Shown here: piece after piece, positions 28,687-38,152 of the stretch
Layout of the letters: each line of letters starts with the position of its first letter
How positions within the stretch are numbered: position 1 is the first letter of the stretch
Origin: Arthrobacter sp. B3I9
GTDB taxonomy: Bacteria > Actinomycetota > Actinomycetes > Actinomycetales > Micrococcaceae
DNA length: 64,000 nucleotides
Direction of reading: 5' to 3'
Assembly: GCF_030816935.1 (NCBI RefSeq)
Contig: NZ_JAUSYO010000001.1
Span: 3,100,001-3,164,000 of the forward strand
The notes under the pieces: model-generated
Seen by the model: only the letters and a program-made list of their open reading frames with translations
Told to the model about the DNA's origin: nothing
Database searches by the model: none
Position numbers and translations under genes: made by a program

Positions 28687-29435
28687 CGGTCTCCTTCCGG
28701 GGTGCGTTCTGCACCGGGGCAGTCCGTTCCCGTGATTAGTCCATGCGCGAGGGACAGCAGCGACTCGGCCGCCGGCCTCGCCGCCCACTCTTCCTGCCAG
28801 CCGGAGCGCAACAGGGCGCGGCTTACCGATTGTTCGGTGATGCCGAGTTTCCCGGCCGCGATTTTCTGGGTGCCGTGCATGCTTGCCTGTCCCTGCTGCA
28901 CGGAGCGCAGGACGTCCAGGACTTTCCACTGGGCGTCGGTGCGGTCCTGGACGAGCCGGCCGATCAGCCGGAGCACAGCCTCGGCGTTGGCGCAGGCCCT
29001 GGCGCCTGGGGATGCTCCAGCACCCCCGCCGGCAACACCGGCGGACGGCCCATGCGTCGGCACGGAATGTCCCCGCCGGGCACCGCCGGGAACGACGGCG
29101 AGCGGCACATGGGCGGCCGAGGCTTTGGCGCGGTCCACCGCCAGGCGGGCGGCCACGAAGGCGGGACCGGATCCTTCCCGCGGGCTCGCCGGCAGCGGCA
29201 GGTCCACGGAGCCTACTCCGATCCCCACGTACCAGCGGTCACCACGCAGGGCATGCAGGGCGACCTCCACCACCTCTTCCGGCCGCTCCAGAACGCCCTG
29301 CACCTCGTCGCCGACCGAGCGTTCGAACCGGCCGGCGCTGGACAGCGCGGACAGCGCGGACAGCTCAGCGAGCAGCTCCGGGACGCGGTCGACGTCGGAA
29401 GTGCTCCCCCGCTGGTCGATGGTCAGAACGTACAT
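28683..29435 (-). CDS. SatD family-like protein (putative regulator)
   Basis: The 250-residue product starts MYVLTIDQRGSTSD, typical of the SatD family, whose N-terminal part resembles a nucleotide-cyclase-like ferredoxin fold (here with RFERSVGDEVQGVL and RWYVGIGVGSV). A glycine/alanine linker (about 125-150) leads to a C-terminal helix-turn-helix-like segment TQKIAAGKLGITEQSVSRALLRSGW (about 190-215, shown here as several short motifs). This layout suggests a sensor plus DNA-binding regulator. Biochemical function is unproven. It is coupled by a 4-base overlap to the DUF3307-like gene. Confidence 0.65.
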   Translation of the reverse strand: MYVLTIDQRGSTSDVDRVPELLAELSALSALSSAGRFERSVGDEVQGVLERPEEVVEVALHALRGDRWYVGIGVGSVDLPLPASPREGSGPAFVAARLAVDRAKASAAHVPLAVVPGGARRGHSVPTHGPSAGVAGGGAGASPGARACANAEAVLRLIGRLVQDRTDAQWKVLDVLRSVQQGQASMHGTQKIAAGKLGITEQSVSRALLRSGWQEEWAARPAAESLLSLAHGLITGTDCPGAERTPEGDR

Positions 29436-29606
29436 GAGCCCAGCGTAGGGTGCCAGGCGCGGCTAATCAATCGATTACAACTGATTTATCCGAATTAGCC
29501 GCTTTCGGCTGATATTTGAATCTCACCGCATTCCGGTTCAGATCGGGGGCTTCCGTCGAACTGGAGAGCCCGGGCTCGGCTGAACTGCCCCGACCAGGAG
29601 GCCAGC

Positions 29607-30938
29607 CTAACCGAAAAGGTTGACCGGCTTCACGATGTCAGCGTAAATCAGCAGCGCGCCCATGCCCATCAGCAGCGCCGCCACCACGTAGGTCACGGGA
29701 AGCAGCTTGGCGATGTCGAAGGCACCGGGGTCCGGGCGGCCGAACAGTTTGGCGATCCTCCTCCGGGCGCCCTCATACAGCGCGCCCGCGATGTGGCCGC
29801 CGTCGAGCGGCAACAGCGGAACGAGGTTGAAGACCGCCAGAGCAAAGTTGAGTCCGGCCAGCAGGCCCACCAGGGCGGCGAGCCGGGACTGCAGCGGGAC
29901 CTGCTCCATCGCCGCAACCTCGCCGGCCACCCGGCCGACACCGACCACGCTGATGGGTCCGTTGGGGTCCCGGGGCTCCTCGCTGAAGGCAGCCCTCGCC
30001 ACCCCGGCCACCCGCGCCGGGAGGTTAAGCACGACGCCGGCCACCTGCTTGATGTTCTCGCCCGCCATCGGGAGCACGGCCGTCGCCGGTTGCTGCACCA
30101 GCGCGGTCTGCGCCCCGATGCCCAGGAATCCGACGTCCTGGTAAAGCAGCTTGCCGCTGGCGTCAGTGGCCTGGCGGCCGTCGTCGCCGATTACCGGCCG
30201 GGCCGAGAGGACCGGGGTAACCGTGGTGGTGACCGGGACGCCGTCGCGCTGCACCGTGATGCTGACCTGCTTGTCCGCAGAGGCGCGGATCAAGCCGGTG
30301 AGTTCATCCCAGCCGGTTACGGTCCTGCCGTCGAAGCCCATGATGACGTCGTTGGGTTTGAGCCCGGCAGCCGCAGCCGGCGTGAGCTTGCAGTCGGAGG
30401 AGTCAGGGTCCACCGTCTCGCCGGCCTTGACCTGGCACTTGGAGACCTCCGCGATGGTTGTGGTCTGCGCCGCGACGCCGAAGCCCATCAGCAGCACGGC
30501 GGTGAGCACGACGCCGATCAGCAGGTTCATGGCCGGGCCGCCGAGCATGATGATGATCTTCTTCCAGACGGGGAGGCGGTAGAAGACACGGTTTTCGTCC
30601 CCCGGGCCGACTTCCTCGTGGGCCATGGAGCGGGCATCACTGGCAAGCGACTGGAACATGCCGGTGCTGGAGGGCCGTACGGTGCCGTCCTCCTTGTTCG
30701 GCGGGTACATGCCGATCATGGAGACGAAGCCGCCGAGCGGGATGGCTTTGAAGCCGTATTCCGTCTCGCCCTTCCGCCGGGACCAGACGGTGGGGCCGAA
30801 GCCGATCATGTACTTGGTGACGCGGACCCTGAACAGCTTGGCCGGCAACAGGTGTCCCACCTCGTGCAGGGCGATGGACACGGCGATGCCGATCGCCACA
30901 AAGACGACACCGAGGATAAAGAGGAGGACGGGGCTCAT
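29607..30938 (-). CDS. rseP: Site-2 protease (RseP/Rip1 family, M50)
   Basis: An intramembrane zinc metalloprotease of 443 residues that would cut anti-sigma factors or other membrane proteins. HEVGH (H25, E26, H29) in the first helix and NLVPLLPLDGGH near residue 380 give the zinc ligands. A PDZ domain (about 165-260) with GLKPNDVIMGFDGRTV lies between helices 2 and 3. The M. tuberculosis homologue Rip1 sits in the same dxr-rip1-ispG order. The dxr stop is 18 bases upstream, so the two are co-transcribed. Confidence 0.93.
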   Translation of the reverse strand: MSPVLLFILGVVFVAIGIAVSIALHEVGHLLPAKLFRVRVTKYMIGFGPTVWSRRKGETEYGFKAIPLGGFVSMIGMYPPNKEDGTVRPSSTGMFQSLASDARSMAHEEVGPGDENRVFYRLPVWKKIIIMLGGPAMNLLIGVVLTAVLLMGFGVAAQTTTIAEVSKCQVKAGETVDPDSSDCKLTPAAAAGLKPNDVIMGFDGRTVTGWDELTGLIRASADKQVSITVQRDGVPVTTTVTPVLSARPVIGDDGRQATDASGKLLYQDVGFLGIGAQTALVQQPATAVLPMAGENIKQVAGVVLNLPARVAGVARAAFSEEPRDPNGPISVVGVGRVAGEVAAMEQVPLQSRLAALVGLLAGLNFALAVFNLVPLLPLDGGHIAGALYEGARRRIAKLFGRPDPGAFDIAKLLPVTYVVAALLMGMGALLIYADIVKPVNLFG

Positions 30939-30956
30939 GCTGTGATCTGCTGCTTC

Positions 30957-32141
30957 CTAGACGCTTCTGACGGCCAAACGTTCGTGGGTGCGGGCGCGTG
31001 CCCACCGTTCAGCATCCAGCACGGACTCCACCGTCAGCCCGGAGGACCCTGTGTGTTCGCTGAGTACGGCTTCGATGGTATCTACGATGTCGGTGAAGCG
31101 GATCCGGCCCGCGTGGAAGGCCATCACCGCCTCCTCGTTCGCGGCGTTGAAGACTGCGGGGTACGTGCTCCCCTGCCTGGCTGCGTCCTTGGCCAGCCCG
31201 ACGGCGGGGAAGGCCGCGGTATCGAGCGGCTCAAAGGTCCAACTGGTGGCCTTGGTCCAGTCGCAGGCCGGGGCGGCCCCGGCGACGCGGTCCGGCCAGC
31301 CAAGGCCCAGGGCGATCGGCAGGCGCATGTCCGGCGGCGAGGCCTGGGCAATGGTGGAGCCGTCAATGAACTGCACCATCGAGTGCACCACGGACTGCGG
31401 GTGCACCACGACGTCGATCTTCTCCAGCGGGATGTCGAAGAGCAGGTGCGCCTCGATCACCTCAAGGCCCTTGTTGACGAGGCTGGCGGAGTTGGTGGTG
31501 ACCATCAGGCCCATATCCCAGGTGGGGTGCGCGAGGGCATCCTGCGGGGACACATCGTGGAGCTGCTCCCGGGTCTTGCCGCGGAAGGGCCCGCCGGAGG
31601 CCGTGAGGACCAGGCGGTCCACTTCAGCGGCGGTGCCCGAGCGCAGGCACTGGGCGATCGCCGAATGCTCGGAGTCCACCGGGACGATCTGGCCGTCCCG
31701 GGCTGCGGCTTTGACGAGGGAGCCGCCAACGATCAGGGATTCCTTGTTGGCCAGCGCCAGGGTGGCGCCGGAGCGGAGCGCGGCCAGGGTGGGGGCCAGG
31801 CCGATCGAGCCGGTGATGCCGTTCAGGACGACGTCGGCTTCAATCTCCGCGATCCGGGCGGACGCGTCGGGGCCGGTGATGATCTCCGGGCGGTAGCCTG
31901 TCACGCCGGCCGCGCGGGCGGCGTCGTCGATCAGGTCCTGGAGCGCCGCGGCGCTCCCGCTGGCGATGCCGACCGCCCGGGCGCGGGTGTGCACGGCCTG
32001 CCGCGCCAGGAGCTCGGGGTTGCCGCCGCCGGCGCTGAGGGCCACGACGTCGAAAAGGTGCGGGGCGCCGTCGACGACGTCAATCGCCTGTGTGCCGATG
32101 GAACCGGTGGATCCGAGGAGGACGATTTTGCGCGGCTGCAT
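30957..32141 (-). CDS. dxr: 1-deoxy-D-xylulose-5-phosphate reductoisomerase
   Basis: Dxr converts DXP to MEP with NADPH, the second step of the MEP pathway. The 394-residue protein begins with the Rossmann motif GSTGSIG (9-15). The metal and substrate region shows [14 protein letters not shown] (D, S, E) and ASGGPFRG, then HPTWDMG, and the conserved [16 protein letters not shown] block. The ATG at 32141 gives the standard N-terminus QPRKIVLLG. It is the first gene of the dxr-rip1 unit. Confidence 0.96.
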   Translation of the reverse strand: MQPRKIVLLGSTGSIGTQAIDVVDGAPHLFDVVALSAGGGNPELLARQAVHTRARAVGIASGSAAALQDLIDDAARAAGVTGYRPEIITGPDASARIAEIEADVVLNGITGSIGLAPTLAALRSGATLALANKESLIVGGSLVKAAARDGQIVPVDSEHSAIAQCLRSGTAAEVDRLVLTASGGPFRGKTREQLHDVSPQDALAHPTWDMGLMVTTNSASLVNKGLEVIEAHLLFDIPLEKIDVVVHPQSVVHSMVQFIDGSTIAQASPPDMRLPIALGLGWPDRVAGAAPACDWTKATSWTFEPLDTAAFPAVGLAKDAARQGSTYPAVFNAANEEAVMAFHAGRIRFTDIVDTIEAVLSEHTGSSGLTVESVLDAERWARARTHERLAVRSV

Positions 32142-32209
32142 GGGTTAAGTATCGCGCACCGGGGGCGTGGCCCCATTCCGCGAGTCATCGGACCGCCGGG
32201 GCCGGGCGT

Positions 32210-32953
32210 TTAGCCGAACAAGAGCTCCGTCATGCCCTTGGCCATGGTCGAGACAGCTCCGGCGTAAGCAATGATGACCACGATTCCCCGGACGACGCCC
32301 GGGCGGATCCGCGCCGAGAGGACATCGCCGGCCGCGATGCCCGCCACCATGGACCCCAGGATGCCCAGCCACTGCCAGGTCTCAAGGGCCGGCAGGTGGC
32401 CGCCGGAAAAGAGGTATTTGGTCAGGAGCGAGGAGAGCCCGGTGGTGATGAAGTACGGCTGCAGCGTGGCGCCGAAGGTCTTCTGGTCCCAGCGGGTGGC
32501 GACGGCGTAGGCGGTGATCGCCGGCCCGCCGACGCCGGCCGCCGCGTTCATCAGGCCGCTGGAAAATCCCAGTCCGACCATGGGAACCGGGCCGCTCGCG
32601 CGCCAGGAGCTGCGGTTCAGCCGCTGGGACGCCAGCAGGGCAAGAACGAGGAGCACGCCGATGCAGATCTCCAGGGGCGCCGGGGGGACGTGGCTGGCCA
32701 GCCAGGCGCCGGGAACCACGCCGAGCAGGGCGGAGGGGGCGAGGCCGGCGTAGCGCCGCCAGTTGACGTGCCGCCACACCCTGGACAGGATCAGCAGCGA
32801 CGACGACGCGCCGCAGAGGTTGATGATCATCACGCCGTCAAAGGGACCGAGCAGGACCACGAGGACCGGGGATACGAGCAGGCCGAAGCCGAGGCCGGCC
32901 AGGCGCTGGGCCAGTGCCCCTGCCACTACGGCGATGAGCACCAGAGCAAACAT
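32210..32953 (-). CDS. TauE/SafE family sulfite exporter-like permease
   Basis: A 247-residue membrane protein with about seven or eight helices. The two TauE/SafE repeats are seen as LAGLGFGLLVSPVLVVLLG in the first half and SSGLMNAAAGVGGPAITAYAV in the second. Members export sulfite, sulfoacetate or other organic anions; the substrate here is unknown. It is complete, unlike the frameshifted paralogue near 23 kb, and could cover for it. The gene is divergent from the lipase-maturation-factor gene, with about 50 bases between starts. Confidence 0.85.
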   Translation of the reverse strand: MFALVLIAVVAGALAQRLAGLGFGLLVSPVLVVLLGPFDGVMIINLCGASSSLLILSRVWRHVNWRRYAGLAPSALLGVVPGAWLASHVPPAPLEICIGVLLVLALLASQRLNRSSWRASGPVPMVGLGFSSGLMNAAAGVGGPAITAYAVATRWDQKTFGATLQPYFITTGLSSLLTKYLFSGGHLPALETWQWLGILGSMVAGIAAGDVLSARIRPGVVRGIVVIIAYAGAVSTMAKGMTELLFG

Positions 32954-33004
32954 GCTTCGATCCTAGTGCCGCGCCGGATTGACGGCGTGCGCGGCAGGCG
33001 TAAC

Positions 33005-34483
33005 GTGTCATTCGTGGAGTGGACGGCATGGTTCGACGCGCCGGATTACGAGTTCGCCCGGCAGGTGCTGCAGCGCGGCATTGCCACGCTCTTCTTCGTG
33101 GCCTTCCTCTCCTCGCTCAACCAGTTCCCGGCCCTCCTCGGCGAGCGCGGCCTGCTGCCGGTTCCGGACTATCTGTCGGCATTCCGCCGGCTGGGCAGGC
33201 CCAGCCTTTTCCACTGGCGGTACTCGGACGGGCTGCTGCGGGCCGTCTGCTGGGCCGGGATGGCCATTGCCGCGACGCTGGTCCTCGGCCTGCCGCAGCT
33301 CGGCCCGCCGTGGGTTCCGCTGCTGGCCTTCCTGGCCCTGTGGCTGTTGTACATGTCGATCGTCAATGTCGGCCAGACGTTCTACGGCTTCGGATGGGAG
33401 ATGCTGCTGCTCGAGGCCGGGTTCACGGCGGCTTTCCTTGGCTCGGACCAGACTCCCCCGCCGCGGCCCATCCTGATCCTGCTGGTGTGGCTGGTGTTCC
33501 GGCTGGAGTTCGGCGCGGGCCTGATCAAGATCCGGGGCGGGACCGAGTGGCGGGACCTGACGGCCCTGTACTACCACCACGAGACCCAGCCGATGCCCGG
33601 TCCCCTGAGCCGGCAGGCGCATCTGCTGCCCAAGGCGTGGCACCGGCTGGAGGTCCTGGGCAACCATTTCGCCCAGCTGGTGGTTCCGTTCTTCCTTTTC
33701 TTCCCGCAGCCGGTCGCGAGCGTGGCGGCCGGGGTGGTCATCTTCACCCAGCTCTGGCTCGTGGTCAGCGGGAACTTTGCCTGGCTCAACTGGATGGCGA
33801 TCCTGCTTGCCTTCGCCGCCGTCAGTGATCCGGTGGCGCACGCCGTGCTGCCCGCCATCCCGCTGGAGTGGCACGCCCCGTCTGCGGGAGCAGCAGCCAC
33901 GGCCGGCAGCCAGGCACCGGTGCCGTGGCTCGTGGTGGTCCTCTTTGCCACCATGCTCCACGTGGTGCTGAGCTACCGGCCCATCGAGAACCTTCTTTCC
34001 CGCCACCAGCTGATGAATGCCAGTTTCAACCGCTGGCAGCTCGTCAACACCTATGGCGCGTTCGGCACCGTCACCAAGCGGCGGATCGAGATCGTGGTGG
34101 AGGGGACCCTCGCCGAAGAGCCCGACGACGGCGACTGGCAGGAGTATGAATTCAAGGGAAAGCCGGGCAACGTCCGCCGCCTCCCGCGGCAGTACGCGCC
34201 GTACCACCTCCGGCTTGACTGGCTGATGTGGTTCCTGCCGCTGCGCACGGTGCACGAGGAATGGTTCTACGCGTTCCTCGCGAAACTGCTTGAGGCGGAC
34301 CGGCCGGTGCTCCGGCTGCTGCGCCACGACCCGTTCGACGGCGCACGCCCCCGCTGGGTGCGGGTCCGCAGCTACCTTTACCGCTTCGCCACCAGGGCCG
34401 AGTTCCGTGCGACCGGCGAGCGCTGGGTCCGGATCCCGCTGGCTGTGTCCATCCCGGCGGTAGCCCTCCCGGCGGACAGATAA
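33005..34483 (+). CDS. Lipase maturation factor family protein
   Basis: The 492-residue product belongs to the lipase maturation factor (DUF1222) family: many membrane helices in the first two thirds (WRYSDGLLRAVCW, YGFGWEMLLLEAGFTAAFLG, RLEFGAGLIKIRGGTEWRDL, YHHETQPMPGPLS), and a soluble C-terminal domain with FGTVTKRRIEIVVEG and the WLMWFLPL segment. In vertebrates LMF1 matures lipases in the ER; the bacterial role is unknown. The start GTG at 33005 has GCAGG 6 bases upstream; GTG 33014 is an alternative. The stop codon lies in a 12-bp tandem repeat. Confidence 0.88.
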   Translation: MSFVEWTAWFDAPDYEFARQVLQRGIATLFFVAFLSSLNQFPALLGERGLLPVPDYLSAFRRLGRPSLFHWRYSDGLLRAVCWAGMAIAATLVLGLPQLGPPWVPLLAFLALWLLYMSIVNVGQTFYGFGWEMLLLEAGFTAAFLGSDQTPPPRPILILLVWLVFRLEFGAGLIKIRGGTEWRDLTALYYHHETQPMPGPLSRQAHLLPKAWHRLEVLGNHFAQLVVPFFLFFPQPVASVAAGVVIFTQLWLVVSGNFAWLNWMAILLAFAAVSDPVAHAVLPAIPLEWHAPSAGAAATAGSQAPVPWLVVVLFATMLHVVLSYRPIENLLSRHQLMNASFNRWQLVNTYGAFGTVTKRRIEIVVEGTLAEEPDDGDWQEYEFKGKPGNVRRLPRQYAPYHLRLDWLMWFLPLRTVHEEWFYAFLAKLLEADRPVLRLLRHDPFDGARPRWVRVRSYLYRFATRAEFRATGERWVRIPLAVSIPAVALPADR

Positions 34484-34507
34484 GCGCACAGATAAGCGCA
34501 CAGATAG
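34476..34507 (+). repeat. 12-bp tandem repeat carrying three in-frame stop codons
   Basis: The unit ACAGATAAGCGC occurs at 34476-34487 and 34488-34499 and begins again at 34500. Because 12 is a multiple of 3, each unit supplies an in-frame stop for the preceding gene: TAA at 34481, TAA at 34493 and TAG at 34505. Confidence 0.9.
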
Positions 34508-34549
34508 GCGGGAGTAAGGCGCGCACCGACGGGACGGGTCAGAGCGGCT

Positions 34550-35236
34550 TCAGGACTGGAGCGGTTTCAAGACATAGCGGCGTTCCGGACGTCCGGCGCC
34601 ATACTTGAGCCGCACGTCCACCCTGGCCTCGTCGGAAAGGTACTCGAGGTAGCGGCGTGCGCTCACCCGGGACGTGCCGGTGAGATCGGCGACCTCTGCC
34701 GCCGACAGGTCCGTCTCGGCCGAGCGAAGGACACGTTCGACCATCTTGAGCGTCTCCGGGCTGCACCCCTTCGGCAGCGGACGTTGGGCCGCCTCGCGCT
34801 GCCGCTCCACGCCGAAGACCCGGTTCACGTCGGACTGCTCCGCGACGTCCTTTGTGGAGTCCAGGCCCTGGTAGGCACTGCGGTAATGCTCCAGGCGTTC
34901 CTGCAGGTCGGACTGGGAGAACGGTTTGATGAGGTAATGGACGATCCCGCCGCGGAGGGCCCGCCGGACGGTCTCCACCTCCCGTGCCGCGCTGATCACC
35001 AGCACGTCGAGTTCGGGGGCGATTTCCCGCAGCTGGAGCATCAGGTCGAGCCCGTGGGCGTCCGGCAGGTGGATGTCGAGCAGCACCAGGTCCGGTCGAA
35101 GATCCCGCGTCTTGGCGAGCGCCTCTGCCCCGCTGTGGGCCGCGCCCACCACGGAGAATCCGGGAGTCCGCTGGATGAAGCCGGCGTGGACCTTGGCGAC
35201 CATGAAGTCGTCATCGATTATCAGGACGCGGATCAC
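34550..35236 (-). CDS. Response regulator, CitB/DcuR type
   Basis: A 228-residue regulator of C4-dicarboxylate/citrate two-component systems. The receiver domain (1-120) has D8-D10, the phospho-acceptor D54 in LLDIHLPD, and K in IKPFSQSDL near 104. The C-terminal part (about 165-225) carries a helix-turn-helix: LSAAEVADLTGTSRVSARRYLEYL, shown here in the family's usual position. Its ATG overlaps the stop of the sensor kinase gene by 4 bases. The likely target is the divergent tctCBA transporter. Confidence 0.9.
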   Translation of the reverse strand: MIRVLIIDDDFMVAKVHAGFIQRTPGFSVVGAAHSGAEALAKTRDLRPDLVLLDIHLPDAHGLDLMLQLREIAPELDVLVISAAREVETVRRALRGGIVHYLIKPFSQSDLQERLEHYRSAYQGLDSTKDVAEQSDVNRVFGVERQREAAQRPLPKGCSPETLKMVERVLRSAETDLSAAEVADLTGTSRVSARRYLEYLSDEARVDVRLKYGAGRPERRYVLKPLQS

Positions 35237-36846
35237 GGCTGCGCCTTTCTCGGGTGTGAGCCGGGCGTCGGTGTGAGCCGGGCTGTGAAGACGGCACCGC
35301 CGTCGTTGTGCACCGAGAGCTGTCCGCCGCGGCGCTGGCAGACAACGCGGGACAGCGCCAGGCCGTAGCCGCGCCCGCCGTCAGCAGTGGCCTGTTTGGT
35401 CGTGAATCCCTGGCTGAAGATGGCATCCCCGTGTTCGGGCGGCACCCCGGGGCCGGAGTCCTTCACGGTGACGCGCAACCCATCCGCGCCGTCGTCGATA
35501 AGGACTTCGACGGACGCCTCCGGGGTGCCCCGCACTGCGTCGAGCGCGTTGTCCACCAGATTGCCGACGACGGTGGTCAGGTCCCGGGACAGGTCCTCCC
35601 CAACCGGTCCAAGGTGCGAGTCCGGGGAGAGCTGTAACGTCACTCCGCCTTCGGCCGCGAGGCTGGACTTTGCGATGAGCAGGGCCGCCAGCGCCGGATC
35701 GCCGATCCTGCTGGTCACTTCCTCGTTAAGCCGGGTCCGGTCAAGGGTTGCCCCGTTGACGAACTGGACGACGGCGTCATATTCGCCGATCTGGATGAGG
35801 CCGGAAATGATGTGCAACTGGTTCGCGAATTCATGGGCCTGGGCGCGGAGGGTGTCCGTTGCGGTGCGCGTGGTCCCCAGCTCACGCTCGAGTGACGAGA
35901 GTTCGGTGCGGTCACGGAGGGTGGTCACGGATCCGATGGTGCGCCCGTGGGACAGCATGGGCATGCGGTTCAGGACAACAAGGCGCTCACCTACCAGCAC
36001 AAGCCTGTCCGGACCGGGCTGTTCCCGGGTGAGAACCTCGCGCAGGGCCGGCTCCACGGCCAGGGCGCTGAGATTCTTGCCGACGCAGTCGGGCGAGAGT
36101 CCGAGGAGTTGCCGGGCACTGTCATTGGCCACAGTGATCCGTTCGGAGGGATCCAGGGCCACCACGCCTTCCTTGAGGTTGTGCAGCATGGCCTCCCGGT
36201 TTTCCACCAGATTGGTGATTTCCGTCGGCTCCATGCCGAGGGTCTGGCGTTTCACCCTCCGTGCCAGCAGCAGCGACCCCGCGACGCCGAGCACACTTGC
36301 CACGCCGAGATACGTGAGCAGGTTCGGTACCGCGTCGCCAAGCCGCTCCAGGGCAGACGGGTAGTTCCGGCTGATGGAGGCGATGCCGATCATGGTTCCG
36401 GTGTCGTCCAGAACCGGGACGTGCGCCGACAGGTACACGTTGCCCGAGCCATGGACCACTCCGGTCCAGGCCCGGCCCTCCATGACCCGGCTCGCTCCCA
36501 GTTCGAGGGGCCGGCCGAGTTGGCCGGGGTCCGACGACGCCACCACGATACCGTCCCGCCTGGCCAGGGCGACCTGCGACGATCCGGAGAGGGTCCGGAT
36601 GGATTCGGCCACCGCGGGCAGTCCGGAGCCGCTGCCGGGCTCGGCGCCGGGAAGCAGGATGCGGACCGTGGGATTGCCGCCCAGGGACTCGGCGGCGGAC
36701 AAGGCCCGCCGGCCCTCGATCCGTTCAAAGGCGGCGGCGGACTGCTCCAGCGAAATCGCGACCACCGCGACCAGGACGGCCAGGACGATCAGCAGCTGCA
36801 GGACCAGGTACTGCCCGGCGAGCGACATTGCTCTTCGTCGAGTCAC
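35233..36846 (-). CDS. Sensor histidine kinase, CitA/DcuS type
   Basis: A 537-residue membrane kinase. TM1 (about 13-33) and TM2 (about 176-196) enclose a periplasmic PDC-like sensor domain (34-175) in which GRAWTGVVHGSGNVYLSAHVPV forms the conserved core. A cytoplasmic PAS domain follows (about 215-310), then the phospho-acceptor H338 in AQAHEFANQLHII, the N-box NLVDNALDAV, and the ATP-lid DSGPGV and GRGYGLAL. Such kinases sense citrate, malate or other carboxylates. It is divergent from tctCBA, about 290 bases away. Confidence 0.92.
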   Translation of the reverse strand: MTRRRAMSLAGQYLVLQLLIVLAVLVAVVAISLEQSAAAFERIEGRRALSAAESLGGNPTVRILLPGAEPGSGSGLPAVAESIRTLSGSSQVALARRDGIVVASSDPGQLGRPLELGASRVMEGRAWTGVVHGSGNVYLSAHVPVLDDTGTMIGIASISRNYPSALERLGDAVPNLLTYLGVASVLGVAGSLLLARRVKRQTLGMEPTEITNLVENREAMLHNLKEGVVALDPSERITVANDSARQLLGLSPDCVGKNLSALAVEPALREVLTREQPGPDRLVLVGERLVVLNRMPMLSHGRTIGSVTTLRDRTELSSLERELGTTRTATDTLRAQAHEFANQLHIISGLIQIGEYDAVVQFVNGATLDRTRLNEEVTSRIGDPALAALLIAKSSLAAEGGVTLQLSPDSHLGPVGEDLSRDLTTVVGNLVDNALDAVRGTPEASVEVLIDDGADGLRVTVKDSGPGVPPEHGDAIFSQGFTTKQATADGGRGYGLALSRVVCQRRGGQLSVHNDGGAVFTARLTPTPGSHPRKAQP

Positions 36847-37061
36847 GTGCTGTCTTTCCTTGAAGTGGTCGAGCTTATAGTGGCCGCGCCTGCAGCGGGG
36901 GCCTTAGGCCCCGACGCCGCACGCGCACGGGCGTCGAACGGATCCGGCGGCGGTGGGGTGAACTATACCGGACGCCGAGCGCCGGGTTTGAAGCCTGAAG
37001 GCGCCCGGTTGGCGTGCCGAAACGTGAACGAAATGAACTTAACTTTCTCTGCGTACACAAG

Positions 37062-37076
37062 AGTGATCCCCGTCAC
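37062..37076. promoter_or_regulatory. Possible CRP/GlxR-type site upstream of tctC
   Basis: AGTGA at 37062-37066, six bases, then TCAC at 37073-37076 match the core GTGA-N6-TCAC of the CRP/GlxR palindrome. Only the outermost T of the consensus TGTGA is missing. Its centre is about 70 bases before the tctC start, in the divergent region with the sensor kinase. Confidence 0.4.
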
Positions 37077-37138
37077 GGGGGCACTTAGCATCGGAACACC
37101 AGTCAGTTTTGCTGATCAGTTTTATCGAGAGGAACACC

Positions 37139-38152
37139 ATGCGCCAGATCCGCGCATTGCGAATTGCCGCCGTCGCTGCCGGCATTGCCCTGATGGCCAC
37201 CGGGTGCGGTGCCACGGGCAAGAGCTCCACCGCCGCTCCCGCCAGTTCCGGCGCCGCGGCAGGCCCCATCACGGGGCTGCAGATCCTGGTTCCCAACACC
37301 GCCGGCGGCGGATACGACACCACGGCCCGCGTGGCCGCGAAGGTTCTCGACGACGAGAAGATCGCCACGAACACAGAGGTCTTCAACCTCGCCGGCGCCG
37401 GTGGCACCGTGGGCCTGGCCCGGGTTGTGAACGAAAAAGGCAACGGCGATCTTGCCATGTTGATGGGCCTCGGCGTTGTGGGCGCGAGCTACACGAACAA
37501 GTCCCAGTCCAAGCTCACGGACACGACCCCCCTGGCCAAGCTCATCGAAGAGCCGGGCGCCATCATGGTCAGCAAGGATTCGCCGTACAAGACCATTGGT
37601 GACCTGGTGACGGCCTGGAAGGCTGATCCGGGTGCCATCAGCGTCGGCGGCGGTTCTTCCCCCGGCGGTCCGGACCACCTCCTGCCGATGCAGCTGGCCG
37701 GGGCCGTGGGCATCGATGCCACCAAGGTCAACTTTGTCTCCTACGACGGCGGCGGCGATCTTCTTCCTGCCATCCTGGGCAACAAGCTGGGCTTCGCTGC
37801 CTCAGGTGCCGGTGAGTACCTGAAGCAGATCGAGTCCGGCGAGGTCCGGGTCCTTGCCACCAGCGGCGACAAGCGCCTCGAAGGTGTCGACGCCCCCACC
37901 CTGAAGGAATCCGGCATCGACCTGGTCTTCACCAACTGGCGCGGCGTCGTGGCCCCTCCCGGAATCAGCGACGCTGACAAGGCGTCCCTGATTGCCGCCC
38001 TTGAGAAGATGCACGGCACCCAGGCCTGGAAGGACGCGTTGAAGTCGCACAGCTGGTCCGACGCTTTCGTCACCGGCGATGGCTTCAAGTCCTTCCTGAC
38101 CGAGCAGGACAAGCGGGTGGCGGACGTCTTGACGAAGCTTGGCCTGGCGTGA
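37139..38152 (+). CDS. tctC: Tripartite tricarboxylate transporter substrate-binding protein
   Basis: A 337-residue binding protein of the TctC (Bug) family that delivers a carboxylate to TctAB. The N-terminus is a lipoprotein signal ending in LMATGC (Cys near 22), so it is membrane-anchored outside the cell. LVPNTAGGGYDTTARV and SVGGGSSPGGPDHLLP hold the residues that bind the ligand carboxylates in relatives. The ATG at 37139 follows GAGAGG. It is divergent from a CitA/CitB-type two-component system, which probably controls it. Substrate is unknown (citrate, tartrate or similar). Confidence 0.93.
   Translation: MRQIRALRIAAVAAGIALMATGCGATGKSSTAAPASSGAAAGPITGLQILVPNTAGGGYDTTARVAAKVLDDEKIATNTEVFNLAGAGGTVGLARVVNEKGNGDLAMLMGLGVVGASYTNKSQSKLTDTTPLAKLIEEPGAIMVSKDSPYKTIGDLVTAWKADPGAISVGGGSSPGGPDHLLPMQLAGAVGIDATKVNFVSYDGGGDLLPAILGNKLGFAASGAGEYLKQIESGEVRVLATSGDKRLEGVDAPTLKESGIDLVFTNWRGVVAPPGISDADKASLIAALEKMHGTQAWKDALKSHSWSDAFVTGDGFKSFLTEQDKRVADVLTKLGLA

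Noticed and set aside
29793-32213. 806-codon open frame on the plus strand
   Set aside because: It is antisense to rseP and dxr, both of which have all their catalytic motifs.
36898-36912. Hairpin GGGGCC-TTA-GGCCCC as terminator
   Set aside because: It lies between divergent genes with no gene ending toward it, and lacks a T-run.
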